Part shown: piece by piece, positions 27,318-37,057 of the stretch
How positions within the stretch are numbered: position 1 is the stretch's first letter
Layout of the letters: the number at the start of each line of letters is the position of its first letter
Notes under the pieces: generated by a model
Told to the model about the DNA's origin: nothing
Databases searched by the model: none
The model's input: only the letters and a program-made list of their open reading frames with translations
Origin: Lysobacterales bacterium
GTDB taxonomy: Bacteria > Pseudomonadota > Gammaproteobacteria > Xanthomonadales > Rhodanobacteraceae
Direction: 5' to 3'
DNA: 64,000 bases
Assembly: GCA_021324945.1 (NCBI GenBank)
Contig: JAJPID010000012.1
Span: 1 to 64,000 of the forward strand
Position numbers and translations under genes: made by a program

Positions 27318-27858
27318 GCTTCTTCAATTCGGCTGAGGTTCTGGCAGCCATCTGAGCCGAAGCCGGCTTTGCCGAGGGGGTGTGATCACGGGCCGTGTGG
27401 CTCGATGTCGCACATGCACGCCGTCGTCCCAGCCAGATATGCAGGGGCATGGCGGCGGTGGCGATCACGCCGATACCCAAGTGTATCCACTTGCTCCAGT
27501 CGCGCATGCTCTCGTCTGCGTAATAGAGGCCATAACCGGTGACCCCCAGCGTGGCGGCGATGACGAGCAGGGTCACACCGCTCCAGCGGTTGCGCGCGGC
27601 GTGCCAGGCAAAGCGTACGTGTTGCGGCAGCAACGCGCCCAGCGCGATCAGCGTCAGCATCGCGAACGCGCCGTGCCACCGCATCAGCGTGCGCGAAAGA
27701 TCGTCGGGTTCACGGCCCAGTGCGTCATACAGCATGCTCCACAACAGCCCGCTGATCGCTACGCCGATGAAGACCACTCCCACCGCGCGATAATGCCAGC
27801 GGTGCAGGCGCACACCCGTGCCCTGCAAGGGCTGGCCATGGCGGCCGCGGCGCGTCAT
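27277..27858 (-). CDS. cytochrome b-like membrane protein of flavinylation operon
   Basis: The product has 193 residues and about four transmembrane helices (about 23-45, 60-82, 98-118 and 130-150), with well-placed histidines ([42 protein letters not shown]) that could ligate b-type haem. It resembles the DUF4405/PepSY-like electron-transfer membrane proteins found with ApbE and FMN-binding proteins. It is the last gene of a four-gene operon. Its ATG overlaps the apbE stop. It may deliver quinol electrons to the periplasmic flavoprotein. The last 14 codons overlap ppiB on the other strand. Confidence 0.7.
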   Translation of the reverse strand: MTRRGRHGQPLQGTGVRLHRWHYRAVGVVFIGVAISGLLWSMLYDALGREPDDLSRTLMRWHGAFAMLTLIALGALLPQHVRFAWHAARNRWSGVTLLVIAATLGVTGYGLYYADESMRDWSKWIHLGIGVIATAAMPLHIWLGRRRACATSSHTARDHTPSAKPASAQMAARTSAELKKLNARAHPEPRSTV

Positions 27859-28673
27859 GCGGACAGCGCCTGGGCTCGATAGCGGTGCAGCAAGGCCCGG
27901 GAGGACGAACCAGGGGCCAGCGCCGCGATCTTGGTTAGGGCGTCTGCGATGATGCACCGGGGGGCGATGACGCTGATACTGCCGCGAGAGCATCGCTTGC
28001 CATTTCGGGGATCGAACGTAGCCCATTGCCGCGGCGCTCGATCGGTGAAGTAACCCCCGCTGGTGGCACAGGCGCCGTTGCGCAAGAGCCCGAGCGGGCG
28101 GCTATGGGCCGGTCGCATCGAATCGCGCCGATACACCACCTGAGCCTCTTTACCAAACACGCGCAAATCACCGCCGGCATTCACCGAGCCGGCACGCACG
28201 CCGTTTTTTCGCAGCATCACCACCGCGGCGTCCACGGCGAAACCCTTGGCGATGCCGCCCAAATCCAACCACATGGGTTTGCGAAAATGCACGTGAAGAT
28301 CACACTGTAAGTCCACGTCACCCATGGTGGCGCGTGGATCAACGGGCGGGAAACCAGGGTGGCGCGGCAGCAGACCGGCGGCAACCAGGCGCGGCGCGAT
28401 CGCCGGATCCAATACGCCGGCGCTTTCGCGATGCAGCCGCGCCGCCAACCGCAGCACGCGGTATGTCCAGGCATGCACGCGCTGCGGCGCGCGATGTGCG
28501 CTGCGATTGAGCCGGGATAACTCGCTCGCGGGATCGTGGAAACTCATGAGAGCCTGCACTTGTTCCACCGCGGCGAAAGCCCGTTCGAGCGCGATCGCTG
28601 CATCCGCGCGCGCAGATTCCTGCACACGAATTTCGACGTAGGTTCCCAGCAGAGGCCGACACCGCGCGATCAT
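27855..28673 (-). CDS. apbE: FAD:protein FMN transferase ApbE
   Basis: ApbE attaches FMN covalently to a Thr/Ser in exported flavoproteins, using FAD as donor. The 272-residue protein begins MIARCRPLLGTYVEI, the family start, and contains the conserved DLGGIAKGFAVDAA helix and the NAGGDLRVFG block. TSGGYF follows in the C-terminal half. No lipoprotein or clear signal sequence is visible from this start; a longer upstream frame exists but overlaps the FMN-binding gene. ATG overlaps the stop of the preceding gene by four bases. The neighbour with an SGAT site is its obvious substrate. Confidence 0.92.
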   Translation of the reverse strand: MIARCRPLLGTYVEIRVQESARADAAIALERAFAAVEQVQALMSFHDPASELSRLNRSAHRAPQRVHAWTYRVLRLAARLHRESAGVLDPAIAPRLVAAGLLPRHPGFPPVDPRATMGDVDLQCDLHVHFRKPMWLDLGGIAKGFAVDAAVVMLRKNGVRAGSVNAGGDLRVFGKEAQVVYRRDSMRPAHSRPLGLLRNGACATSGGYFTDRAPRQWATFDPRNGKRCSRGSISVIAPRCIIADALTKIAALAPGSSSRALLHRYRAQALSA

Positions 28674-29191
28674 TGCCTGGACAACACGAGCCGGTAGAGC
28701 GCCAGTATCCGCTTCACGCCCTGAGTGACGTGCTTGCAAGAGAGAGTGGCGCCGCTGACGTTGCGGATGTCCTTGCCCAATTGCACGGGGTCAGCCGCCG
28801 TCTTGCCGTTGAACTGCGCCCGCCAGTCGGCATCGCGTACCTGATAGCCGTAAGTTTCCCGATAGTCGAGGATCTCGATGTCGCGGACCGCCCCTCCCGC
28901 GGTGAGCGTCACTGCATAGGTGATCATCTCGTGCTTGCCCACCACCTTGTCCACGATGAACCAGCCGCCATTCGCCGCCTTCCATACGCCGTCCTCGTTG
29001 AAGGCCTCGTGGATGCCCGAGGCATCGTGTAACTGGCTTTTGACCGCGTCGCTCAATTGCAGCGGCTGGTGCGTCAGGTGGACACCCGGAAACATCAGTG
29101 CCTGCGCCTGTTCCACGGTGAGATACTGCGTGGCGTAAGCGCTGGCGCTCAGTGCTGCCACCGGCGCGATCAGGAACGGCTGCCATTTCAC
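28670..29191 (-). CDS. exported FMN-binding (RnfG/NqrC-like domain) protein
   Basis: A 173-residue periplasmic flavoprotein. GTG 29191 overlaps the upstream stop (GTGA) and opens into a signal peptide (VKWQPFLIAPVAALSASAYA). The FMN-binding domain includes TYAVTLTAGGAVRDIEILDYRETYG and the flavinylation site SGATLS, with T149 as the predicted attachment residue for ApbE. It likely carries electrons in the periplasm between the cytochrome b-like protein and an external acceptor. A longer upstream open frame is not supported. Confidence 0.88.
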   Translation of the reverse strand: MKWQPFLIAPVAALSASAYATQYLTVEQAQALMFPGVHLTHQPLQLSDAVKSQLHDASGIHEAFNEDGVWKAANGGWFIVDKVVGKHEMITYAVTLTAGGAVRDIEILDYRETYGYQVRDADWRAQFNGKTAADPVQLGKDIRNVSGATLSCKHVTQGVKRILALYRLVLSRQ

Positions 29192-30102
29192 TGCAGCGTG
29201 CCCCGCGGGGTTCCGAATGGAATGCCGACTTTCAACATGAACTCGTTCCGCGCGTGTTCGTCGCCGTAAATGCGGTCTCCATAGACCACGTCCCGCTGTT
29301 CCTGCGTGAAAGCCTGCACCACCGGCAACTGGTGACGCCACGCCAGAGTCAGCCACCAATGCTGCGTGGCGTAATGGAGATTGGGACCTAGAAACCAGGC
29401 CGAGTGCGCCTTGTTGCCGTACCAGTAGCCGTCGTACTCGCGATGGTTACGCGCCTCAATGCCCGCCGACCAGTTGTCCGCGAATCGGTAGGACGCGCCC
29501 AGGTCCAGCTCCAGCATGGTTTCGCGCATCGGCCCCATCTTGCTGTCCTCGTGCTCCAACGCAGTCCATGCGTTGGCGGCGAGGATCAGACGGTCATCCA
29601 GAAAATTCTTCTGCACGATGAGCCGCAATTCAATCTCGCGCTCATCCGGACCGATTTCGGGTTCGGCATACAGAGCCAGGCCGATCGGATCGGTCAGCGG
29701 ATTCAACACCTGATAGATCGCCTCCAGCGACACGCTTTCGAACTTGGTCTTGCGATAGCGCGCGAATGGATCATCATCCATGCCTATATCGGTGCCGGGA
29801 CCGCCGGTCGTGCCGTCGGGCTCATTGCGGTACGCATCGACATAGCTCCAATTGAGATACCCCGACAACTGGAATTTGTCGGTCACGCCGTATTCGATTT
29901 CCTCGTTGTTGATCAGATAGTCGTAATCGCCACCCACCTGATCGTGCTGCAGGAAGGAATGGTGTTCGTATTCGAAGGTGCCCGGTGGATGAATGTCGGC
30001 GGTGTAGATCCAGCCGAAAGGCGATTCGCCGGCTTCGGCGTGCGCTCCGAACAGCAATGTGCCGATCAGAAACGACCATCCCCACCCCTTGCAACGTCGC
30101 AT
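29188..30102 (-). CDS. outer-membrane beta-barrel protein (DUF6662-like)
   Basis: A 304-residue protein with a signal peptide (about 1-25, ending AHAEA) and a beta-barrel pattern of alternating aromatic and acidic strands (GTFEYEHHSFLQHD, FQLSGYLNWSYVDAY, WWLTLAWRHQLP). It appears related to DUF6662 proteins, which I recall near FMN-binding proteins. It is the first gene of the flavinylation operon and follows a promoter with a Fur-like box. It may be a porin-like component that lets a substrate or acceptor reach the periplasmic flavoprotein. This role is inferred. Confidence 0.7.
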   Translation of the reverse strand: MRRCKGWGWSFLIGTLLFGAHAEAGESPFGWIYTADIHPPGTFEYEHHSFLQHDQVGGDYDYLINNEEIEYGVTDKFQLSGYLNWSYVDAYRNEPDGTTGGPGTDIGMDDDPFARYRKTKFESVSLEAIYQVLNPLTDPIGLALYAEPEIGPDEREIELRLIVQKNFLDDRLILAANAWTALEHEDSKMGPMRETMLELDLGASYRFADNWSAGIEARNHREYDGYWYGNKAHSAWFLGPNLHYATQHWWLTLAWRHQLPVVQAFTQEQRDVVYGDRIYGDEHARNEFMLKVGIPFGTPRGTLQ

Positions 30103-30135
30103 CTCGCGCTCCTCCAGCGAATCGTGGTGGGCGCG

Positions 30136-30165
30136 ATTCTAAATGACAATAATTCGCATTTGCAA
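30136..30165 (-). promoter_or_regulatory. sigma-70 promoter with Fur-like box in the spacer
   Basis: Read on the minus strand, TTGCAA (30160-30165) and TAGAAT (30136-30141) are 18 bases apart. Inside the spacer, 30144-30158 reads TGCGAATTATTGTCA. This is a 7-1-7 inverted repeat differing from the Fur core TGATAATnATTATCA at three positions. The -10 lies about 34 bases before the start of the outer-membrane gene. The arrangement predicts repression of the flavinylation operon by Fur when iron is sufficient. Confidence 0.6.
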
Positions 30166-30216
30166 ATATAGGGGCTCACGCAGAGGCGGCCTTTCCCATC
30201 GCGATATGCCGCTGCT

Positions 30217-30477
30217 TCAGAGGGCGAAGCCGGTTGCGCGCAAGATCCAGATCAAGATGATCGCGCCGATGATCGACAACACGATGCCGGCCGGATGGAA
30301 GGGCGTGCCCGGTGGCGGACGGTTGAACACGCGCGCGATCAGGCCGCCGATGATCGAACCGACGATGCCGACGATCACCGTCATGAGGAAGCCCATCGGC
30401 ACCGGGCCGGGGAAGAAGAAGCGCGCGAGCAGCCCGACGATGAAGCCGATGATGATGTACCAAAGAATGTGCAGCAT
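30217..30477 (-). CDS. GlsB/YeaQ/YmgE-family small membrane protein
   Basis: The product has 86 residues and three hydrophobic helices (about 3-20, 28-50 and 62-82) with Gly-rich repeats (GFIVGLLARFFFPGP, GIVGSIIGGLIARVF, IVLSIIGAIILIWIL). The family is induced by general stress in several bacteria; the molecular function is unknown. GGAGAG precedes the ATG. It is monocistronic and its start faces a 313-base gap of folded intergenic sequence. Confidence 0.9.
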   Translation of the reverse strand: MLHILWYIIIGFIVGLLARFFFPGPVPMGFLMTVIVGIVGSIIGGLIARVFNRPPPGTPFHPAGIVLSIIGAIILIWILRATGFAL

Positions 30478-30790
30478 GGATGCTCTCCTTGGGTTTGTCA
30501 GGTTGAAAAAGCGCTGTCCTGCGCTTTCTCAACGTCGCGAGTCCGGTACATGTCCAGACTCGCTCCCGACCAATCAAGCGCGCTGCGCTCGATTGGCGGC
30601 GGGTCATCCATGGCCCGCGCCGGCAGGATGTTTTCAACACCCGGTCGGCGATGCGAAAAGGAAATCCACTGCGATGGCCATGCGGCCGGCGACACTCTAG
30701 CCGCGCGCATTCGATGCGCGCAACCGAACCGCGGTCATGCACCGCGCGTGTTAAAATCGCGCGGATTTTCACCGCCGAATCGAGGCAGCC
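30478..30790. other. 313-base divergent gap with palindromic elements
   Basis: No gene is supported here. Three inverted repeats are visible: GAGTC...GACTC around 30539-30561; a 12-bp stem with one mismatch at 30570-30596 (CCAATCAAGCGC-GCT-GCGCTCGATTGG); and CGGGTCAT-CC-ATGGCCCG at 30600-30617, a family C repeat. TTAAAAT near 30749 is a possible -10 for the downstream aminotransferase. The glsB promoter must also lie here but is not obvious. Confidence 0.5.
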
Positions 30791-32026
30791 ATGTTGAAAC
30801 TCGCCAGCCGCATGGGCCGCGCCAAACCGAGCGCGATCATGGTCATCGCCGAGAAGGCCAAGCAGTTAAAGGCGGCCGGGCGCGACATCGTGAACTTCTC
30901 GATCGGCGTGCCGAATTTTCTGCCGGGCGAGCACGTTTACGAAGCCGTGCGCGAAGCATTGAAGCATGACACGGGCGCCTACGGTTCCAATCGCGGCCGT
31001 GAGGATCTGCTCGACGCATTTCTCGCGCACATGCGCGAGATCGGGCTGGACGGTTACAAGCGTTCCAACGTCGCGGTCGGCATCGGCGCGAAACAGGTGC
31101 TCTACAACCTGTGCGAGGCGCTGCTGGACGAGAGCGACGAGATCGTCTTTCCGACGCCGTACTGGACTTCGTATCTGGACATCGCGGAAATTCTCGGCGC
31201 GAAGATCACGCTGCTGCCGTGCCCGTCGGAACAGAACTACAAGCTAACACCGGCGCAACTTGACCGCGCGCTGGCGAGCAAGCCGAAAGTCTTCCTGTTC
31301 AACAATCCGTCCAATCCAACCGGCATGGTCTACACGCGCGAAGAAATCGCGGCGCTGGCCGAGGTGCTGGTGAAGCACCCGGATACCTGGATCATCACCG
31401 ACGACATCTACAACCGCATGGTGTTCGATGGCGTCGGCTATCACAACTTCGTGCAGTTCAAGCCGGAATTGCGCGAACGCACCGCGATCGTGGATTCGCT
31501 GTCCAAGACCTATGGCATGCCCGGGTGGCGCGTCGGTTTCGTGGCGGCGCCGGAACTGCTGGCGAACGCGTTGGTAACGCTCAACTCCAACCACATCACC
31601 AACCTTCCGGAAATCATTACCGCGGCGGGGGTTGCGGCGTTGACGGGTTCGCAGGAAATCACGAAAGAGAAGTGCGCGGAGTTCGCGCGCCGCCGCGATC
31701 AAGTGCTGGATACGCTGCTTTCCATTCCGGGCGTGCAGTGTCCCCGTCCGCAGGGCGCGTTCTACGCGTTCCCCGATATTTCGGTCGCGTTCGGCAAATC
31801 ACACAACGGTGTGATCATCGACAACGACGTCGATTTCTGCGCAGCGCTGCTGGAATCGAAGGGTGTGGCTTGCGTGCCTGGCTCGGCGTTTGGTGAGCCG
31901 CGTGCGCTGCGCATTTCCTACACCTGCCCGCGCGCGCAACTCGAAGCCGGCTTGCAGCGCTTCAAGCAATTTTTTGACGAGCTGGTGGAAGTCGAAGTGG
32001 AGCGCGTCAGTGCCGCGGGCAGATGA
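30791..32026 (+). CDS. class I pyridoxal-phosphate aminotransferase (aspartate aminotransferase type)
   Basis: This 411-residue fold-type I aminotransferase probably interconverts aspartate/2-oxoglutarate and oxaloacetate/glutamate. Features include NFSIGVPNFLPGEHVYEA, NNPSNPTGMVYT, ITDDIYNRMVFDG and the PLP lysine in DSLSKTYGMPGWRVGF (about K238). SYTCPRAQLEAGLQRF contains the terminal substrate Arg region. No exported segment. Neighbour mdh also works on oxaloacetate, consistent with an aspartate role, but other amino acceptors cannot be excluded. Confidence 0.88.
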   Translation: MLKLASRMGRAKPSAIMVIAEKAKQLKAAGRDIVNFSIGVPNFLPGEHVYEAVREALKHDTGAYGSNRGREDLLDAFLAHMREIGLDGYKRSNVAVGIGAKQVLYNLCEALLDESDEIVFPTPYWTSYLDIAEILGAKITLLPCPSEQNYKLTPAQLDRALASKPKVFLFNNPSNPTGMVYTREEIAALAEVLVKHPDTWIITDDIYNRMVFDGVGYHNFVQFKPELRERTAIVDSLSKTYGMPGWRVGFVAAPELLANALVTLNSNHITNLPEIITAAGVAALTGSQEITKEKCAEFARRRDQVLDTLLSIPGVQCPRPQGAFYAFPDISVAFGKSHNGVIIDNDVDFCAALLESKGVACVPGSAFGEPRALRISYTCPRAQLEAGLQRFKQFFDELVEVEVERVSAAGR

Positions 32027-32208
32027 CTCACATCAAGAATCGGCATTCCGCAAAACTGAAAACTGATGTAGTGGTCGGCCTGCTGGCGACCATGAAGCTC
32101 TTTAACATGGCTGGCATTTGTCTCGCGTACGCGCGCGCTCCTATCGGCTTTCGCAGGGGTGACGTTCTGTTCAATCGCAATCTTCGCAATTCATCCAGGA
32201 GCAAATAA

Positions 32209-33191
<983 letters not shown>

Positions 33192-33195
<4 letters not shown>

Positions 33196-33491
33196 AAACC
33201 GACTTGCGGCAATTGGCGGATGCGCTGCCCACCGCGTGGCGTTCCACGCGGTTGGGCCGCATCGGAGACGCCAACTTCAAGGTGCTGCGAATGGAAGGCG
33301 AGAATGACGAGCGGGAGCTCCACGCCTACAACGAAGCGCTGCTGGTGCTGGACGGCCGGCTCAACCTGCGTCTCGCGGACGAGATGATCGAAATCGCCGC
33401 GGGCGAAGTCTTCATTGTGCCGGCCGGCACGCCGCATTCGGTCGCGCCCGGCAGCCGGGGCACACTGGTGATCGTCGATCAGGACGACTGA
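33192..33491 (+). CDS. small cupin-domain protein
   Basis: A 99-residue single-domain cupin. GTG 33192 overlaps the mdh stop (GTGA), which implies coupled translation. The beta-barrel strands [22 protein letters not shown] and [20 protein letters not shown] give the two cupin motifs, with the late PxGTPHS histidine of metal-binding members; the first motif has fewer His residues than usual. Function is unknown and metal binding uncertain. Its end overlaps the remains of a yihY-like gene on the other strand. Confidence 0.8.
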
Positions 33492-34047
33492 TCGCTTCTC
33501 GCAATATTGTCTTCCCGCAGCCAATGCGCGGGTGGGTTGACTGCACCGGTTCGCCGAAGCACAGCGTCTCGCGCCAGCGGATGATCACGTCGGGAACGTA
33601 TTTGAACAGCAGCGCGATCACCGCACTCACCAGCGCGAATGAAATCAGCGTGTGGAACACTCGCACCAGTATCACCGCGCCCGGAAACAGATCGGTGATG
33701 CGATCGTGCAGCATCGCCGGCGCCGCGCTCATCAGCATCGACATCATCAGCAAAAACGCAAGCGCCAGCACGATGCCGAGCGCGCGCAGGCGCGAGCCGA
33801 GCAGCTTCCAGATCACGTCCTTGCGCGGTATGGCCTCGACACGCCAGATCGCATTCAGCGCGGTCTGCAATTGGCCAAAAACGGAAATCGCGCCGAGCAC
33901 TCCCACGATCGTGCCGATCAGCGTGGACAAAACACTGCCATGATGATCGCCAGTCTGCGGCATCAGCGACAGCGAGGTGTAGTAGCGCAGTGCCGCGGCG
34001 AGCAGCAATGGCCGCCCGCGCAGGAAATCGTCGATCGCTGCCTTCAT
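33412..34047 (-). pseudogene. decayed YihY/UPF0761 membrane protein gene
   Basis: An open frame of about 211 codons from ATG 34047 aligns with YihY-family proteins only in parts. The N-terminus (AALRYYTSLSLMP) jumps straight to SVLSTLIGTIVGVLGAISVFGQLQ, losing roughly 50 residues found in the intact copy at 44605-45888. Family similarity ends at LLFKYVPDVIIRWRETLCFGEPVQ, before the last two or three helices. The remaining Arg/Pro/Cys-rich tail runs antisense into the cupin gene. It looks like a paralogue degraded by internal deletion and 3' truncation. A shortened functional protein is less likely. Confidence 0.65.
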
Positions 34048-34157
34048 GGCGTTCCGCTCCTTCGATGACACTTGTCAGAAACGCAAGCTGACGCGGGAAA
34101 CTGACGCACCGTGCGCGGCTGTCGCATCCTGATCGCACGCATCAGGGAGCACGTCAG

Positions 34158-35078
34158 ATGACCCGCCAATCGACACGCGCGCAACTGCACAAGGTTGTCA
34201 AACGTTACGGCGCCGTCACTGCGCTGGATCATGTGGATCTGCAAGTGCGACGCGGCGAATTGCTGGCGCTGCTGGGCGTCAACGGGGCGGGCAAGACCAC
34301 CGCGGTGTCGCTGCTGCTGGGATTGCAGCGGCCGGACGAGGGCCGCGTGGAATTGTTCGATCTCGATCCGCAGTCGCTCGCGGCGCGCAGACGCGTCGGC
34401 GTGATGCTGCAGGACGCCATGCTGCAAGCCGTGCTGCGTGTGGATGAGCTGGTCCGGCTTACTTCGAGCTATTACCCGCGGCCATTGCCGCTGCAGGAAG
34501 TCGCGCGTCGCGCGGGTATCGAGGAATTGCTGCCTCGCCGCTACGGCAAACTCTCCGGCGGGCAGAAGCGTCGCGTGCAATTCGCGTTGGCGATCTGCGG
34601 TGATCCGCAACTTCTCTTTCTCGATGAGCCTACCGTCGGGCTGGATCACGGTGCACGCACCGCGATGTGGAAGAGCCTGCGCGAACTCGTCGCGCGCGGT
34701 TGCTCGATCGTGCTCACCACACATTACCTGGAGGAAGCCGAGTCGCTGGCTGACCGCGTGGCCGTGCTTTCGCGCGGACGCCTCGTGGCGGAAGGTAGCG
34801 TGGACGAAATCCGCGCGCATGTGGCGCAGCGGCGCATCCGCTGCATCAGCGAGTTGAACCTGGAGATGCTGCGCGGCTGGCCGGAGGTGACGCAGGCGCG
34901 ACGCGACGGCGAACGGCTGGAAGTCGTCAGCGATGAAATCGAGGCCGTACTGCGCCGCCTGCTGGCCGCCGACCCGAATTTGCGCGAATTGGAGGTGCGG
35001 CGTGCAGGTCTGGCGGAAGCCTTCGTCGAGATCACCACCGATGCCGAAGCGCGCACCGAAAGGAAGGAGGCTGCCTGA
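34158..35078 (+). CDS. ABC transporter ATP-binding protein (YvfR-like)
   Basis: A 306-residue ATPase with Walker A GVNGAGKTTAV (about 41-51), the signature LSGGQKRRVQFALA, Walker B LLFLDEPTVGLDH, and the H-loop TTHYLEEAE. A C-terminal extension of about 75 residues follows, as in DrrA/CcmA-type exporters. It pairs with the permease directly downstream (TGATG overlap) and with the DesK/DesR-type two-component genes. The four-gene order resembles B. subtilis yvfRSTU. Substrate unknown; lipid or antimicrobial-compound export is a common role for this class. Confidence 0.92.
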   Translation: MTRQSTRAQLHKVVKRYGAVTALDHVDLQVRRGELLALLGVNGAGKTTAVSLLLGLQRPDEGRVELFDLDPQSLAARRRVGVMLQDAMLQAVLRVDELVRLTSSYYPRPLPLQEVARRAGIEELLPRRYGKLSGGQKRRVQFALAICGDPQLLFLDEPTVGLDHGARTAMWKSLRELVARGCSIVLTTHYLEEAESLADRVAVLSRGRLVAEGSVDEIRAHVAQRRIRCISELNLEMLRGWPEVTQARRDGERLEVVSDEIEAVLRRLLAADPNLRELEVRRAGLAEAFVEITTDAEARTERKEAA

Positions 35079-35851
35079 TGGACACCGCACTGAGGATGAG
35101 TTCCGCGCGCGCCGCGCGCGCCTGGCTGACGGAGGCGAAATACGAATTTCTGCGGCTGTTGCGGACGCCCTCGTTCGCGCTGCCGACGATCCTATTTCCC
35201 TCGATGTTCTACATCCTGTTCGGTGTGCTGTTGAACGGCGGCCCACCTCACGGCTACGACGTCGCGGCCCATCTCCTTGCAAGCTACAGCGCGTTTGGCG
35301 TGATGGCGCCGGGACTGTTCGGTTTCGGTGTGGTAGTGGCGATGGAACGCGAGCATGGCCTGCTCACGCTGAAACGCGCGCTGCCGATGCCGCCCGGTGC
35401 GTACCTGCTAGCGAAGATGCTGATGGCGATGTTGTTCGCGGCGATCGTGGTGATGTTGCTGATGCTGTTGGCGGCTACTCTCGGCCACGTCCGCATGCCG
35501 CCCGCAAACTGGATCGCGCTGCTGATCACCGCGGTGCTGGGCGTGCTGCCGTTCTGCGCAATCGGCTTGTTCATCGGCACGCGCGTCGGCGCGCAAGGCG
35601 CACCGGCGGTGGTGAACCTGATCTACCTGCCGATGTCGTTTCTTTCGGGTTTATGGATTCCGCTGCAATTCCTGCCGAAATTCCTGCAGCAGATCGCGCC
35701 GTTGTGGCCGGCCTACCATCTTGGCCAGATCGCGCTGAGCGTCAGCGGTCAGGACGGCGATCACCGCACCGCGTTGCACGCCGCCGTGCTGGCGGGTTTC
35801 AGCCTGGCGTTCTTCGCGCTCGCGCAACGACGGTTGCGGCGCGCAGGCTAA
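35078..35851 (+). CDS. ABC-2 type transporter permease (YvfS-like)
   Basis: This 257-residue membrane protein has six predicted helices (roughly 30-50, 62-85, 108-132, 140-163, 170-192 and 228-250), typical of ABC-2 permeases. The loop GLWIPLQFLPKFLQQIAPLWPAYHLGQ near the C-terminal third is the family signature. AAGGAGG upstream and a one-base TGATG overlap with the ATPase gene show coupled expression. It forms the membrane half of the exporter encoded with the preceding gene. Confidence 0.9.
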   Translation: MDTALRMSSARAARAWLTEAKYEFLRLLRTPSFALPTILFPSMFYILFGVLLNGGPPHGYDVAAHLLASYSAFGVMAPGLFGFGVVVAMEREHGLLTLKRALPMPPGAYLLAKMLMAMLFAAIVVMLLMLLAATLGHVRMPPANWIALLITAVLGVLPFCAIGLFIGTRVGAQGAPAVVNLIYLPMSFLSGLWIPLQFLPKFLQQIAPLWPAYHLGQIALSVSGQDGDHRTALHAAVLAGFSLAFFALAQRRLRRAG

Positions 35852-35890
35852 AGCGCGGACGCGTATCATCCTCGCCACAGGAGCGCGGCC

Positions 35891-37057
35891 ATGTTCTTCA
35901 AGATTGCCCCCGATTCGGTGATGAAACCCGGGTACCCGCGCAACCGCTGGATTCCGGTGGTGATGCTGGTGTGGTCCACGTGGATCTTCGCCACGCCGGT
36001 GTTCTCCGGAAAGCACGGCTGGCTGTGGCCGACGCTCGCCTCGTTCGTGGTTTTCCTGCTGCTGTACTGGCGCGCCTACTTCGGCCCCAAGGCACATGTG
36101 CTGTGGTGCGCGCTGGGAATGGCCGTGCTCGCTTGCCTGCTGATGCCGATCAACGACGGCGGCTGGTGCTACGCGATCTATTCCTGCGCTTTCATCGCTT
36201 TCACCGGACCGACGCCGCGCGTGGCGATGTGGCGAATGTTCGCGCTGAATATCGCATTCACGATCGAGCTCGCGTTCCTGCAGGCGCCGTGGATTTTCAT
36301 CGGCACTTCGATCTTGGTCTCGATGGCGGTCGGCATCATGAATGTGTTCTTCCGCCGCAACCAGCAGCAGGACGCTGAGTTGCGTTTGTCGCACGACGAA
36401 GTGCGCCGTCTCGCCGCGACCGCCGAGCGCGAACGCATCGGCCGCGATCTGCACGATCTGCTCGGACACACGTTGTCGCTGGTGGCTGTGAAATCGGAAT
36501 TGGCGAAACGCTTGCTGGAGCGCGACGATCGGCAAGCCGCGCGGCGCGAGATCGCGGAAGTGGAGCGCGTGGCGCGTGAGGCGCTGGCGCAGGTGCGCAG
36601 TGCGGTCACCGGCATCCGCGCCGCGGCGCTGATTTCGGAACTGGCGTCCGCCCGGCTGTTGCTGGAATCGGCCGGCGTGGCATTCGAATATCGCGCTCCG
36701 GAGTCGCCGCTGCCCGCCGAAGCTGAAACTGCGCTCGCGTTGGCTTTGCGCGAAGCCATCACCAACATCCAGCGGCACGCGCGCGCCATGCATGCGCGGG
36801 TCGAATTTGCGATCGAAAGCGGCCACGTGCACATGCGTGTGCACGACGACGGCCGCGGTGGCATCGGCGCGCATGGCAACGGTTTGACGGGCATGCGAGA
36901 GCGCATCGAAGCGATGAACGGTACCTTGTCGATCCGTTCCGAGCGCGGACAGGGCACGGAACTGGAGATCGCGTTGCCGTTGCCTATTGTCGAAACGAAA
37001 CCGGCGAGAGAACTCCCGCGCCCGCCCGCGGAAACACCGGCGATGCATCACGCATGA
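35891..37057 (+). CDS. DesK-type sensor histidine kinase (YvfT-like)
   Basis: This 388-residue membrane kinase has about five hydrophobic helices in residues 20-155 and no large periplasmic domain, so it likely senses membrane state or a membrane-active compound. The HisKA_3 box ERERIGRDLHDLLGHTLSLV carries the phospho-accepting His. REAITNIQRHA is the N box and DDGRGGIGAHGNGLTGMRERI the G boxes of the ATPase domain. It ends in a Pro/His-rich tail. AGGAG precedes the ATG. Its stop overlaps the response-regulator start (ATGA). Confidence 0.92.
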   Translation: MFFKIAPDSVMKPGYPRNRWIPVVMLVWSTWIFATPVFSGKHGWLWPTLASFVVFLLLYWRAYFGPKAHVLWCALGMAVLACLLMPINDGGWCYAIYSCAFIAFTGPTPRVAMWRMFALNIAFTIELAFLQAPWIFIGTSILVSMAVGIMNVFFRRNQQQDAELRLSHDEVRRLAATAERERIGRDLHDLLGHTLSLVAVKSELAKRLLERDDRQAARREIAEVERVAREALAQVRSAVTGIRAAALISELASARLLLESAGVAFEYRAPESPLPAEAETALALALREAITNIQRHARAMHARVEFAIESGHVHMRVHDDGRGGIGAHGNGLTGMRERIEAMNGTLSIRSERGQGTELEIALPLPIVETKPARELPRPPAETPAMHHA

